Shown here: one piece after another, positions 8,630 to 17,928 of the stretch
Layout of the letters: every line of letters starts with the position of its first letter
How positions within the stretch are numbered: position 1 is the first letter of the stretch
NCBI RefSeq assembly: GCF_000934685.1
Contig: NZ_JYNQ01000001.1
Coordinates: forward strand, 372,001-436,000
From: Lacinutrix sp. Hel_I_90
GTDB lineage: Bacteria > Bacteroidota > Bacteroidia > Flavobacteriales > Flavobacteriaceae
Length of the DNA stretch: 64,000 bases
Direction: 5' to 3'
Translations under genes and position numbers: made by a program
The notes under the pieces: generated by a model
Databases searched by the model: none
What the model saw: only the letters and a program-made list of their open reading frames with translations
Told to the model about the DNA's origin: nothing

Positions 8630-8911
8630 CTAAGCCAGCGGTCTCAAATATTTATAGTCAACATAAAAGGTCCCAAAAGGAATGAGAGACCCTAAAAAGA
8701 TGAGACTAAAAGTTTTAGTGTTCCATTGGTAAGTTGATCTTAAAAAAATGGCTAATGCAATGTACGCAACAAATAGCAAACCATGTGGCATACCTAATAG
8801 TTTAACGTATTCATCATGTCCTGAAGGCATACGTTTATAAACAGCTGCTCCCATTAACAAAAGATACGAAACACCTTCTAAAAAGGCTATAATTCTAAAG
8901 GCTCTGAGCAT
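8630..8911 (-). CDS. DUF3817 small membrane protein
   Basis: The 93-residue protein contains about three hydrophobic segments and the family pattern AFLEGVSYLLLMG, LGMPHGLLFVAYI and a C-terminal SLIPFGTFYVDYKYL. These match DUF3817, a family of short integral membrane proteins of unknown function. It ends 28 bases from the convergent thioesterase gene and lies 9 bases downstream of the T9SS-exported PAP2-like gene on the same strand, so cotranscription is likely. Confidence 0.85.
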   Translation of the reverse strand: MLRAFRIIAFLEGVSYLLLMGAAVYKRMPSGHDEYVKLLGMPHGLLFVAYIALAIFLRSTYQWNTKTFSLIFLGSLIPFGTFYVDYKYLRPLA

Positions 8912-8920
8912 AGTATTCGC

Positions 8921-11101
8921 TTATTGTTTTACTATTTTTTTTGTAGTTAAAATATTGTCATTTTGATTTAAAAGGGATACGAAATATAAACCGCTTTGTA
9001 AAAAAGAGAGATTTATAGAGTTGTTATTTGAAATCTCCTGCGATAGTAATTTTACTCCATTTAACGAATAAATTTCTATTGAAGTGATTGAACTATTTTC
9101 CGTCTGAAAATTCAAATTGTCAACAACAGGATTTGGAAATAAATCAAAACTAAGGACATTTAAAGTGTTTTCTGGAACAGAAAGTGTCGCATTAAAATAG
9201 TTTACAGCTAAATTAAATGCATCTACACCAATTTGTTCACCAATTTGTCGACCACGAATATCATCAATAGGGGGATGAATACCGCCCCAAATACGAGATA
9301 AACTCGTTTGATCTGAGGCATCCCGATAAGTAGCCCATTGTAGTGTAAAGCTTTCGGTTGGGCCTTCTTCAAAGACTAAAAAATCATTTTGTATCACGTC
9401 AAAAGTCCCCATTCCTCCTGGGAAGAAAGCGTCACCTGTTAACAAAGTCAATACTTCGGCGGCTGCACGAGAAAAGGTAGAGTGGCCAGATAAATAGCCT
9501 GCAAATGGAGGAGTAACAAACGTAGGACGTTGGTAGGGCCACCAATGTTCTCCTAAAATCCAATCTACCCCAGCAACGTCTGTATCTGGATTAGTAATAA
9601 AATCAGGGCCTTTCCATGATTTAACTTTAATTTTTCCAACATTTTCATCTCCAGAACCAGCTAATGGATCGCCAGTATTAATTAATTCGATTAAACCAGT
9701 AATAAGAGGTAAGCCGTGTGGGTCGTAACTAGCTAAACTGGTATTTGTACTTTGTCCCTTTCCTGCCATGTAGCGAATCGCAGAAACCGGTCGAATAAAG
9801 TCATAATACCCTTTGATTCCCCATGTATCAACGGCCGAATCATGCATGGCTCCGCCAAGCGCTAAATAACTTTTAACATCCCATTCAAGATCACTTAAAA
9901 CGGTACCTTGACCATTAAATTGTTTTACAGTATCAGGATGATCACTGACATAATTTAAAATCGTGAACCAATGACCAGGAGGTGTTTCAGAATCTGGTCC
10001 ATCTGCCCAAAACTCTGCTAAAACTCTGGCATAATCACCTCTTTTAATTAATTGTGGTGTGTAAGGTAATCCTGTTTTAGGGTTTGAGGCATAACCCGTT
10101 CCTGGATCGCCACCATTAGTGAAATCATAAAAGGCTTGGTATTCCTGAAATGTTTCTGGAAAATTAGCAATATCAACGTTACCCAATGAAGCTGGTGAAA
10201 TGTCAATCATAGTGCTGTCATCTGGGTCTAAATGCGATGACCAAGCAATTACTAAAGCAAAATACCATTTGTATGGGTCATCAATACCGTCTTCGTTAGA
10301 ATTCTGAATATAAGCTGGAGGACCAGGATCATTATAAACATAACAATCAAAACCATTATTAATGATAGCTAAATCTTCATTTTTTAATGAAAAAGGAATA
10401 ACCTCTCCCCATTCTGGACTTAAAAAATCTGGAGTGTTACTAGGGAAGGTATTCCCACTCTGATCTACAAAAACATCAAAAGCTAGTGGCTGCCATTTGT
10501 TGGGATCGATGGTGGTATTGTCTTCATATAACTGTAATATTAAAGGCGCATTAGTCGCAGTATAATACTGGTTGGCATAATTATTTTGTTCATTGGAGCC
10601 ATCTTGCATTCCAAAGTTTATAATTTCGGCAGCAAAATAATTGCCTAAAGCAGCATAAGAATCAGTACTGTAATCTATAGAAGTAAAATTTGGATCGTAT
10701 CCCAAATTGGTGAAATGCGTGCTAATAGCGGTTAATATCGCACCAGCATTGGGAGCATTAGCAAAACGATGGCTTAACAGCCTAAACATGGTATAACTCA
10801 TCATTTCTGCTCTTGCAGCATCAATATTACCTGGAGTAGCAATACCATTAAAAACAAAATCGTACCCTTTGTAATTTTTACCTAGAAACACGGTTTCTGC
10901 CTGTGAATCAAAAAGGGCCCAAGCATCGTACATCGCGACCGAACTGTGAAATAAATTACGGGCATGTACCGTTGGTCTAGCAAAATCTAAACGAATAGCA
11001 CTAAGTAGTTCTTCATTCCATTCTCGGGCGACAGATTGTTGAGCTGTAAGATTGCTAAATGTTGCAGCGAAAACAACACAAGCCAGTAGTAAATTTTTCA
11101 T
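8921..11101 (-). CDS. Vanadium-dependent haloperoxidase/PAP2-like protein with T9SS sorting domain
   Basis: The 726-residue protein begins with a signal peptide (MKNLLLACVVFAATFSNLTA, cleaved before QQ). The catalytic region lies around residues 520-630: FAGYLSGHSTFSRAAAEVL supplies SGH, and SRIWGGIHPPIDD matches SR-x5-H-x3-D of the PAP2/vanadium-haloperoxidase fold. The first motif (K-x6-RP) reads EHWWPYQRP, with Glu where Lys is expected. The C-terminal 85 residues (DLFPNPVVDNLNF ... SGLYFVSLLNQ ... KKIVKQ) are a type A T9SS sorting domain, so the enzyme is exported to the surface or medium. It may be a haloperoxidase or an acid phosphatase; the sequence does not decide. Confidence 0.9.
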   Translation of the reverse strand: MKNLLLACVVFAATFSNLTAQQSVAREWNEELLSAIRLDFARPTVHARNLFHSSVAMYDAWALFDSQAETVFLGKNYKGYDFVFNGIATPGNIDAARAEMMSYTMFRLLSHRFANAPNAGAILTAISTHFTNLGYDPNFTSIDYSTDSYAALGNYFAAEIINFGMQDGSNEQNNYANQYYTATNAPLILQLYEDNTTIDPNKWQPLAFDVFVDQSGNTFPSNTPDFLSPEWGEVIPFSLKNEDLAIINNGFDCYVYNDPGPPAYIQNSNEDGIDDPYKWYFALVIAWSSHLDPDDSTMIDISPASLGNVDIANFPETFQEYQAFYDFTNGGDPGTGYASNPKTGLPYTPQLIKRGDYARVLAEFWADGPDSETPPGHWFTILNYVSDHPDTVKQFNGQGTVLSDLEWDVKSYLALGGAMHDSAVDTWGIKGYYDFIRPVSAIRYMAGKGQSTNTSLASYDPHGLPLITGLIELINTGDPLAGSGDENVGKIKVKSWKGPDFITNPDTDVAGVDWILGEHWWPYQRPTFVTPPFAGYLSGHSTFSRAAAEVLTLLTGDAFFPGGMGTFDVIQNDFLVFEEGPTESFTLQWATYRDASDQTSLSRIWGGIHPPIDDIRGRQIGEQIGVDAFNLAVNYFNATLSVPENTLNVLSFDLFPNPVVDNLNFQTENSSITSIEIYSLNGVKLLSQEISNNNSINLSFLQSGLYFVSLLNQNDNILTTKKIVKQ

Positions 11102-11208
11102 AAGTTTTCTTTCATAGAATGTGTAAACATAATAAAAACTGCTTAGAAATAGAAAGCAATTTCATTTTAATAATTACCTTTAAAGCTCATTTAAAATTAA
11201 TATGCCCT

Positions 11209-14031
11209 ATGCGTTTGTTAAAATTAAGCATTCTACTAAGTCTTATACTTCTGGTCTCATGTGCTTCTGAGTCTCGTGAAACACCAGAAAAAGATTTTAA
11301 AATAGACTATGAGAAATTCACTTTAGATAATGGTTTAGAAGTTATTCTACATGAGGACCATAGTGATCCAATTGTTGCAGTAGCCACAATGATGCACGTT
11401 GGTTCCAATAGAGAAAAACCTGGAAAGACTGGTTTTGCTCACTTTTTTGAACACATGAGTTTTAACGACAGCGAAAATGTTCCGGTTGGAGCGAATAGAA
11501 AAATGATACCAGAATGGGGAGGTAGCCGTAATGGAGGTACATCAAATGACTATACAGTCTATTATGAGGTGGTGCCAAAAGACGCTTTCGAAAAAATACT
11601 GTGGATCGATTCTGATCGCTTTGGCTATATGATTAATACAGTAACCAAAGAAGCTTTAGAGCGCGAAAAACAAGTGGTTAAAAATGAAAAGCGACAACGT
11701 GTTGATAATGCTGCTTATGGCTATACAGATGAAATTAAACGTAAAAACCTTTATCCAGAAGGGCACCCATATAACTGGACGGTTATTGGTGCTTTACCAG
11801 ATTTACAAGCAGCAACTATAGATGACGTTAAGGCGTTTTATACTAAGTATTATGGCGCTAGTAATGCTTCGTTAGTCATTGCAGGTGATATTGATATTGA
11901 AGAAACTAAAAAATTAGTAAAGCAATGGTTTGGAGAAATACCAAGCGGACCAGAGGTAGAAGTGATTCCGCCAATGCCTGTTACCTTAAGTGAAACAAAA
12001 TCGTTATACTACGAAGATGGATTTGCAAAACTCCCAGAATTACGAATGACTTATCCAACGGTCGAAACGTATCATAAAGACAAATATGCACTAGAAATAT
12101 TAGGACAATTGTTGAGTGGAAGTAAAAATGCACCATTATATAAGGTGATTGTTGAAGATCAAAAATTAGCTCCCAATGTACAAACCTATCAAAGTAGTAG
12201 TGAGTTGGCAGGAGAATTTATTTTTGTGGTACGTGCAAATGATAGTACGGACCTAGATACCGTAAATGAGGCTATAGCTAAAGGATTAAATCGTTTTGAA
12301 ACAGAAGGTGTTAATGAGAAAGATTTAAAACGCATCAAGGCAAAGTTAGAAACGAATTTGTATCGTGGTATTAGCACTGTTTTAAATAAAGCATTTCAAT
12401 TAGTAGAGGACAATGAGTTTAAGGGGGATCCTAGTTATATTACAGAAACTGCTAAACTAATGGATGCTGTAACGGCTAAAGAGGTCATGGCGGTCTACGA
12501 AAAATACATTAAAGGAAAACACTATGTTATGACCAGTGTAGTCCCTAAAGGACAATTAAATTTAGCGGTAGCAGAAGCAAATGAAGCGCAAGTATGGATT
12601 GAAGAAGTAAAAAAAGACGTGGCAAACGAGGAGGTTAGTCAAGGTTTAGAGGCTGTCTACAAGAAAACACCCTCTAAATATGATAGGAGCGAGCCTAAAT
12701 TTGGTCAGTTGCCATTATTTAAATCTCCAGTGGTTTGGACCAGTGCATTAAATAATGGAATGGCTGTTTATGGTATTGAGAATAACGAGGTCCCTTTAAT
12801 ACAATTTGATATAACGATTCCTGGCGGACACCTTTTAGATCCTAAAGGTAAATCTGGTGTAGCTAATTTATTAGGGGATATAATGATGGAAGGGACTGCT
12901 AGCAAAACACCCGCTGGATTAGAAGAAGCTATTGGCTTATTGGGAGCCAATATTAGCACCTATTCTACAAGCGAAGATTTTCATATTACGGGTTCTTGCT
13001 TAGCTAAGAACTTTAAAGAAACGATAGCTTTGGTAAAAGAAATTATTTTAGAACCCCGTTGGGATGAGAAGGAATTTGATAGACTAAAGCAAGCATTAGC
13101 GACGAGCATTAAAGGAAGAGAAGCTAATCCTAATTTTATTGCGTCTTCGGTTTATAATAAGTTGTTATATGGCGACCAGCATATTTTGTCTATTCCAGAT
13201 TCTGGAACACAGCAAACAACGCAGGATATCACAATTAAAGACCTCAGGAATTATTATAAAAACTTGTCGCCTCAAAACGCCAATTTTCATATTGCTGGTG
13301 CCATTTCTAAAAGTGAAGTAGAAGAAACCTTAGTAACTTTAGAAGATTGGTCCGTTGAAGCTACAACTATTCCTGAATTTAGCATACCAGAAACTCCAAA
13401 GGCTAACACCGTTTATTTTATTGATTTCCCAGGAGCAAAACAATCGGTAATCCAAATTGGACGGTTAGCTTTGGCAAGAACCAATGAAAATGCTAATAAG
13501 TTAGGTTTTGCAAATGAAGTTCTGGGAGGCGGCTCCAGCGGAAAACTCTTTCAAACCTTAAGAATAGGAAAAGGGTATACTTATGGTGCTTATTCTGGCA
13601 TTGATAATAGTAAAGAAATAGCACCTTTTACCATTAGAACAAGTGTTAGGGCTAATGCAACACTAAAATCTCTGGAGATTATTAAAGACATGGTTTCAAA
13701 CTATGCTAAAGATTTTTCAGAAAAAGAAGTTGATTTAACAAAAAGCAAAATTTTAAAAGGCAATACCAGAGCCTATGAGAGCTTGGGAGCGCAATTATGG
13801 ATGCTTCAAAACATTAGTAAATATAATTTATCTACTACATTTACAGAGGAAGATCAAAAAGAATTGGTTTCAATGACGCTAGAAGATTACAAGAAAACGA
13901 TAACTACGTTTTTGGATGAAAAAGATATGATATATGTTGTAGTAGGAGATAAAGGAACACAATTTGAAGAAATAAAGAACTTTGGCAAAGAAATTGTTGT
14001 GTTAGATATTTTTGGAAATCCAATAGAATAG
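11209..14031 (+). CDS. M16 family zinc peptidase lipoprotein
   Basis: I choose the ATG at 11209 because it gives a proper lipoprotein signal (MRLLKLSILLSLILLVSC, C18); the frame is open back to 11119 without a signal. The 940-residue product has the tandem M16 layout. The N-terminal half bears the inverted zinc motif HFFEH (78-82) and a downstream Glu in EREKQVVKNEK. The second half (VVWTSALNNGMAVYGIE onward) lacks HxxEH and forms the inactive partner domain with the GGGSSGKLFQTLR loop. It should degrade peptides in the periplasm as a clam-shell enzyme. Confidence 0.93.
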   Translation: MRLLKLSILLSLILLVSCASESRETPEKDFKIDYEKFTLDNGLEVILHEDHSDPIVAVATMMHVGSNREKPGKTGFAHFFEHMSFNDSENVPVGANRKMIPEWGGSRNGGTSNDYTVYYEVVPKDAFEKILWIDSDRFGYMINTVTKEALEREKQVVKNEKRQRVDNAAYGYTDEIKRKNLYPEGHPYNWTVIGALPDLQAATIDDVKAFYTKYYGASNASLVIAGDIDIEETKKLVKQWFGEIPSGPEVEVIPPMPVTLSETKSLYYEDGFAKLPELRMTYPTVETYHKDKYALEILGQLLSGSKNAPLYKVIVEDQKLAPNVQTYQSSSELAGEFIFVVRANDSTDLDTVNEAIAKGLNRFETEGVNEKDLKRIKAKLETNLYRGISTVLNKAFQLVEDNEFKGDPSYITETAKLMDAVTAKEVMAVYEKYIKGKHYVMTSVVPKGQLNLAVAEANEAQVWIEEVKKDVANEEVSQGLEAVYKKTPSKYDRSEPKFGQLPLFKSPVVWTSALNNGMAVYGIENNEVPLIQFDITIPGGHLLDPKGKSGVANLLGDIMMEGTASKTPAGLEEAIGLLGANISTYSTSEDFHITGSCLAKNFKETIALVKEIILEPRWDEKEFDRLKQALATSIKGREANPNFIASSVYNKLLYGDQHILSIPDSGTQQTTQDITIKDLRNYYKNLSPQNANFHIAGAISKSEVEETLVTLEDWSVEATTIPEFSIPETPKANTVYFIDFPGAKQSVIQIGRLALARTNENANKLGFANEVLGGGSSGKLFQTLRIGKGYTYGAYSGIDNSKEIAPFTIRTSVRANATLKSLEIIKDMVSNYAKDFSEKEVDLTKSKILKGNTRAYESLGAQLWMLQNISKYNLSTTFTEEDQKELVSMTLEDYKKTITTFLDEKDMIYVVVGDKGTQFEEIKNFGKEIVVLDIFGNPIE

Positions 14032-14163
14032 GTGATTCTATCTTTTGAAAATCAATGTTTTAAGTTGTGAAAAATTTTATAGAATTTAACACTAAATTAT
14101 GGATATTCATTTACATTTACGGAATATTTATAATATATTAAGAATTATAAAAAAAAGAACTAT

Positions 14164-15090
14164 ATGTATAACATCCCCAAATTAAAAATAACAATAGTAT
14201 TTTTACTTTTAGCTTTCTTAGGTTTTGGACAGCAAACACTGCCAATCGTAACTGGGATTGAAATTGATCCTTTAATGGAGTTGCAAAATAAAGAACTGCA
14301 AACCCTACTTGAGACTCAGATAAATTCTAATTCACAGTTTAAAAAATTAGTTTCAAATAAGAAAATGTCTATAGGCATTGTAGACTTAAGTGACCTGAAG
14401 GATATTAGGTATGCAGGGCTTAACGACGAGAACATGATGTATGCGGCTAGCCTGCCCAAAATCGCCATATTACTTGCTGCTATGGATGCCATAGACAAAG
14501 GCGAGTTGAAGGATTCAAAAGAGATTAGGAATGACTTGAGTTTAATGATTAGTAAATCTAACAATGCTGCGTCTACAAGAATGATTGACCGTGTTGGTTA
14601 CGAGAAAATAGAAGCGGTTTTAAGAGCACCTGGTAATAAATTATATGATGAGGAAGTTGGCGGTGGTCTCTGGGTTGGAAAACGCTATGCTGCTGGAGGA
14701 AGAAGATATCCAGAGCCTATGAAAGGCTTGAGTCATGCAGCCACCACAAAGCAGGTTTGTAGTTTTTACTATCAATTGGTGCTAGGGAATCTAATTAGTA
14801 CCGAGCGCTCTAAAGAAATGTTGGAAATTATGAAAGATCCAGCATTACATCATAAATTTGTAAATACTTTAGACAAAGTGGCTCCTAAAGCAACTATTTA
14901 TAGAAAGTCTGGATCTTGGAAGAATTTTCATGCAGATTCTGCTTTAGTTTGGGGTCCAGAAAGACGTTACATTATTGTTGCTTTACTAGACGATAATTTA
15001 GGAGAGCAAATCATTCGAAATTTAATAGTTCCTATAGAAAAAGTATTAAAAAAATCACGGACATTAAAAAACAGAGTAGTAGATAATTAA
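14164..15090 (+). CDS. Exported serine hydrolase, class A beta-lactamase-like fold
   Basis: The 308-residue protein has an N-terminal signal (MYNIPKLKITIVFLLLAFLGFG, then QQ). The three penicillin-recognising motifs are in order: S96-L-P-K99, S132-N-N134 and K248-S-G250. I cannot identify the deacylating Glu loop of true class A enzymes, so beta-lactamase activity is doubtful; a peptidoglycan or other amide/ester hydrolase is equally possible. It ends three bases before the TTG start of the translocase-HEAT gene and so forms an operon with it. A second, larger SxxK hydrolase lies on the facing strand. Confidence 0.85.
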   Translation: MYNIPKLKITIVFLLLAFLGFGQQTLPIVTGIEIDPLMELQNKELQTLLETQINSNSQFKKLVSNKKMSIGIVDLSDLKDIRYAGLNDENMMYAASLPKIAILLAAMDAIDKGELKDSKEIRNDLSLMISKSNNAASTRMIDRVGYEKIEAVLRAPGNKLYDEEVGGGLWVGKRYAAGGRRYPEPMKGLSHAATTKQVCSFYYQLVLGNLISTERSKEMLEIMKDPALHHKFVNTLDKVAPKATIYRKSGSWKNFHADSALVWGPERRYIIVALLDDNLGEQIIRNLIVPIEKVLKKSRTLKNRVVDN

Positions 15091-15093
15091 GAC

Positions 15094-17928
15094 TTGTTAA
15101 AAAGGATAATAAATAAAACATTTGGACTAAGAGATGGTGAAATATACATCTCTTTTTTAATGCAGTTATATATCTTTATAATTATATCTGTATTACTTAT
15201 TGTTAAACCTACCGTTAACGCGTTGTTTCTAAATAGATTGGGGGCAGAGCAATTACCATACGGCTACTTGCTGGTCGCTTTAGTTGCTGTATTAACAACC
15301 TTTCTCTATAATAAAGCGATAAGAGAGTTTTCGCTTCTTAAAGTAACAATTACCACATTGGTTTTTTTTAGTTTAGGTTTTTTAGCGTTAAGCGCTGTAC
15401 TTCATTTTAACGTCTTAAGTAATTGGGTACTGTATTTATATTATTTAGGAATTTCCTTATTTGCCGTGATAGCGACGTCACAATTCTGGATTCTGGCTAA
15501 CATGGTATTTAACGCACGTGAAGCTAAACGGTTATTTGGATTTATTGGTGCAGGAGCGATAGCGGGTGGCATATTTGGTGGGTATTTAACCAGTATTATA
15601 GTGTCTTCTTATGGGAATAAAGCCGCTATGTTTACAGCAGCACTACTAATAATTTGTTGTATTCCAATACTTAGAAAAATATGGAAATTACGTATTCTTA
15701 AAATGAATATTTTTATAAGAAGACAACGAAAATATAATGATAATAATGCACAGTCCTCTTCAATAAAAATAATTTCACAATCTAAGCATTTAACGTATTT
15801 AGCACTCATTACAGGAATTAGTGTGATTGTAGCTAAATTAGTTGATTTTCAATTTAGTGATTTTGCAAATAAAGCAATCCAAGACACCAACGAGTTAGCC
15901 TCGTTTTTTGGTTTTTGGTTTTCAACATTTAATGTTATTGCTTTGGCTTTACAGTTATTCATTACCAATAGATTTTTAAGTCGTTTTGGTGTGTCTACAA
16001 CATTATTGGTGCTTCCATTGGGCATTGCTTTAGGCTGTTTACTGTTTTTAACTTTCCCAGAATTATGGGTTTTAGTGATTATAAAAGGTATTGATGGTAG
16101 TTTTAAACAATCCTTGAATAAAGCGGCAGTGGAATTGTCTATAATGCCAATACCATATAATATAAAAAATCAGGCAAAATCATTTATAGACGTAGCTGTA
16201 GATAGTGTGGCTACTGGTATAGCAGGTTTTATGTTGATTTTTTTAATAAAAAAATTAGAATTAAGCACGTCTTATATTACAGTAATTGTTATTCTTTTTG
16301 TCTTCATTTGGATAGTTCTAATATATAGATTAAGAGAGGCTTATTTTAATTCATTTAGAACGAATATTCAGCGTACCTTAGTTTCTAAGGATGATAATGT
16401 CAAGCGAAATAAAAGTTACGAAACAACTATAGTAGCTGCGAGGCGAATATTAAATGCTGAAAAATCTCAAGATATTTTAAGTTTGCTGGAGCAATTGAGT
16501 GATTATAAACTCATGGCTTTAAAATCGAGTATTATTAATTTACTGGAACACCCTTCACATCAAGTTAAAGCGGAAGCCATTAAGCAATTATTTAAATACG
16601 ATAGAGGTACAGCAATTGAAAAAGTAGAAGCTTTAGTTTATGAAAAAGACGATGACTTAGTTTATACAGCGTTAGATTATATTATTCATCATTCTGACAG
16701 TAATGCCAATCATTTTTTTGATAAATATTTAAATCATGACATTGATTATATTTCGAATGCAGCACTTTTATGTTTAGCTAAAGAGGCAGAACAAAACACA
16801 AAACTTAGTGAAAAATACGATCTTAATAAAAGAATTGATGATCGGGTTCGTGCACTTAACACTCCCGAAGGGTTTAGTAGAAAAGAAGCTGTGGCAGAGT
16901 TGTTAATCACTATTGCTTATTCAGGAATTCAAAAATATTACACGTTTATAACGGTTCATTTGAATAACCGTGATCCTTATATTGTAAAGCATGCTATCAA
17001 AGCAGCTGGTATTACTGCAAATGAGCGTTTTATTGAAAATTTATTAGAGTACCTAGCCGATAAGGAGTATAGAAGAGCAGCGATAAAAGCACTTAAGCAT
17101 TATGGTTCTAGTATAACAAAAAACATTTTAGTTTATGATAAATCTGAAGTACTCCGAGATAATGTAAAACAACAACTCCCTAAAGTTGTTCAGTCTTTTA
17201 GAACTCAAAATGCAGTTCAGGTGCTATTGCAGTTATTAAACAGTAACGATGTAATTATTAGGTTGCAAGTGTCTCGCTCTTTATTAAAGCTAAAAGCTAG
17301 AAATGAGAATTTATACTTTAATAAACGGATTTTAAAAAGAGAAATAATAAAAGAAAGTAAATACTATAAAGACACAATTGATGCTATATTTTCTATACAA
17401 AAAGATATAAAAAACACGGCTCTTAAGCCCAAAAATGACAACGATATAGAAGTGCTTATAGCGAGAGAAAGCTTAACAGATGTTCTTGAAGAACAATTAG
17501 AAACAAGCTTAAATTGTATCTTTAAATTACTGAGCATTATTTATGATGAAGCAGATATTAAAGTAAGCTATTCAGGAGTGTTAAGTGATGTAAGTGAAGC
17601 TAAAGTGAATGCCTTAGAGTTTTTAGATAACTTGTTAAAAAGTCAGCTTAAAACAAAAGTTTTACCCTTAATTGAGTATGCTATAATGGAAGAAGAAGAT
17701 TTGCTTTCCGCTGTACTGAAAATAAAAACGCTCCCTGAGAAAGTCTATATTTCTAGACTCCTCAGAAAGCGTGGTAAACGTATTAAATTAGAACTTTTAC
17801 ACCTTATAAAAGTTCTGGACGATAAAAGCTATGTGGCTTTAATAACCCCTTTAAAAAATCACCTTAATAAAGAGGTTAAATATTTTGCTCATGATACTAT
17901 TGAAAGTTTAACAGATGTTAGGCGTTAA
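15094..17928 (+). CDS. ATP/ADP-translocase-like (NTT/MFS) membrane protein fused to HEAT repeats
   Basis: This 944-residue protein starts at a TTG three bases after the preceding stop (LLKRIINKTFGLRDGEI). Residues 20-410 contain about 12 membrane helices with patterns of the Npt/Tlc nucleotide-translocase group (KPTVNALFLNRLGAEQLPYG, RLFGFIGAGAIAGGIFGGYL). Residues 430-944 are soluble alpha-helical repeats (for example SSIINLLEHPSHQVKAEAIK and NRDPYIVKHAIKAAG), read as a cytoplasmic HEAT scaffold. Related bacterial fusions are known but mostly uncharacterised. Transport of nucleotides is inferred from fold only. Its 3' end overlaps the convergent hydrolase gene by four bases. Confidence 0.82.
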   Translation: MLKRIINKTFGLRDGEIYISFLMQLYIFIIISVLLIVKPTVNALFLNRLGAEQLPYGYLLVALVAVLTTFLYNKAIREFSLLKVTITTLVFFSLGFLALSAVLHFNVLSNWVLYLYYLGISLFAVIATSQFWILANMVFNAREAKRLFGFIGAGAIAGGIFGGYLTSIIVSSYGNKAAMFTAALLIICCIPILRKIWKLRILKMNIFIRRQRKYNDNNAQSSSIKIISQSKHLTYLALITGISVIVAKLVDFQFSDFANKAIQDTNELASFFGFWFSTFNVIALALQLFITNRFLSRFGVSTTLLVLPLGIALGCLLFLTFPELWVLVIIKGIDGSFKQSLNKAAVELSIMPIPYNIKNQAKSFIDVAVDSVATGIAGFMLIFLIKKLELSTSYITVIVILFVFIWIVLIYRLREAYFNSFRTNIQRTLVSKDDNVKRNKSYETTIVAARRILNAEKSQDILSLLEQLSDYKLMALKSSIINLLEHPSHQVKAEAIKQLFKYDRGTAIEKVEALVYEKDDDLVYTALDYIIHHSDSNANHFFDKYLNHDIDYISNAALLCLAKEAEQNTKLSEKYDLNKRIDDRVRALNTPEGFSRKEAVAELLITIAYSGIQKYYTFITVHLNNRDPYIVKHAIKAAGITANERFIENLLEYLADKEYRRAAIKALKHYGSSITKNILVYDKSEVLRDNVKQQLPKVVQSFRTQNAVQVLLQLLNSNDVIIRLQVSRSLLKLKARNENLYFNKRILKREIIKESKYYKDTIDAIFSIQKDIKNTALKPKNDNDIEVLIARESLTDVLEEQLETSLNCIFKLLSIIYDEADIKVSYSGVLSDVSEAKVNALEFLDNLLKSQLKTKVLPLIEYAIMEEEDLLSAVLKIKTLPEKVYISRLLRKRGKRIKLELLHLIKVLDDKSYVALITPLKNHLNKEVKYFAHDTIESLTDVRR

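Noticed and set aside
11119-11208. Upstream start for the M16 peptidase
   Set aside because: It would bury the lipoprotein signal and lipobox C18 inside the protein.
14164-15090. Annotating the SxxK protein as a functional beta-lactamase
   Set aside because: The deacylating Glu loop is not identifiable and the neighbours suggest another role.
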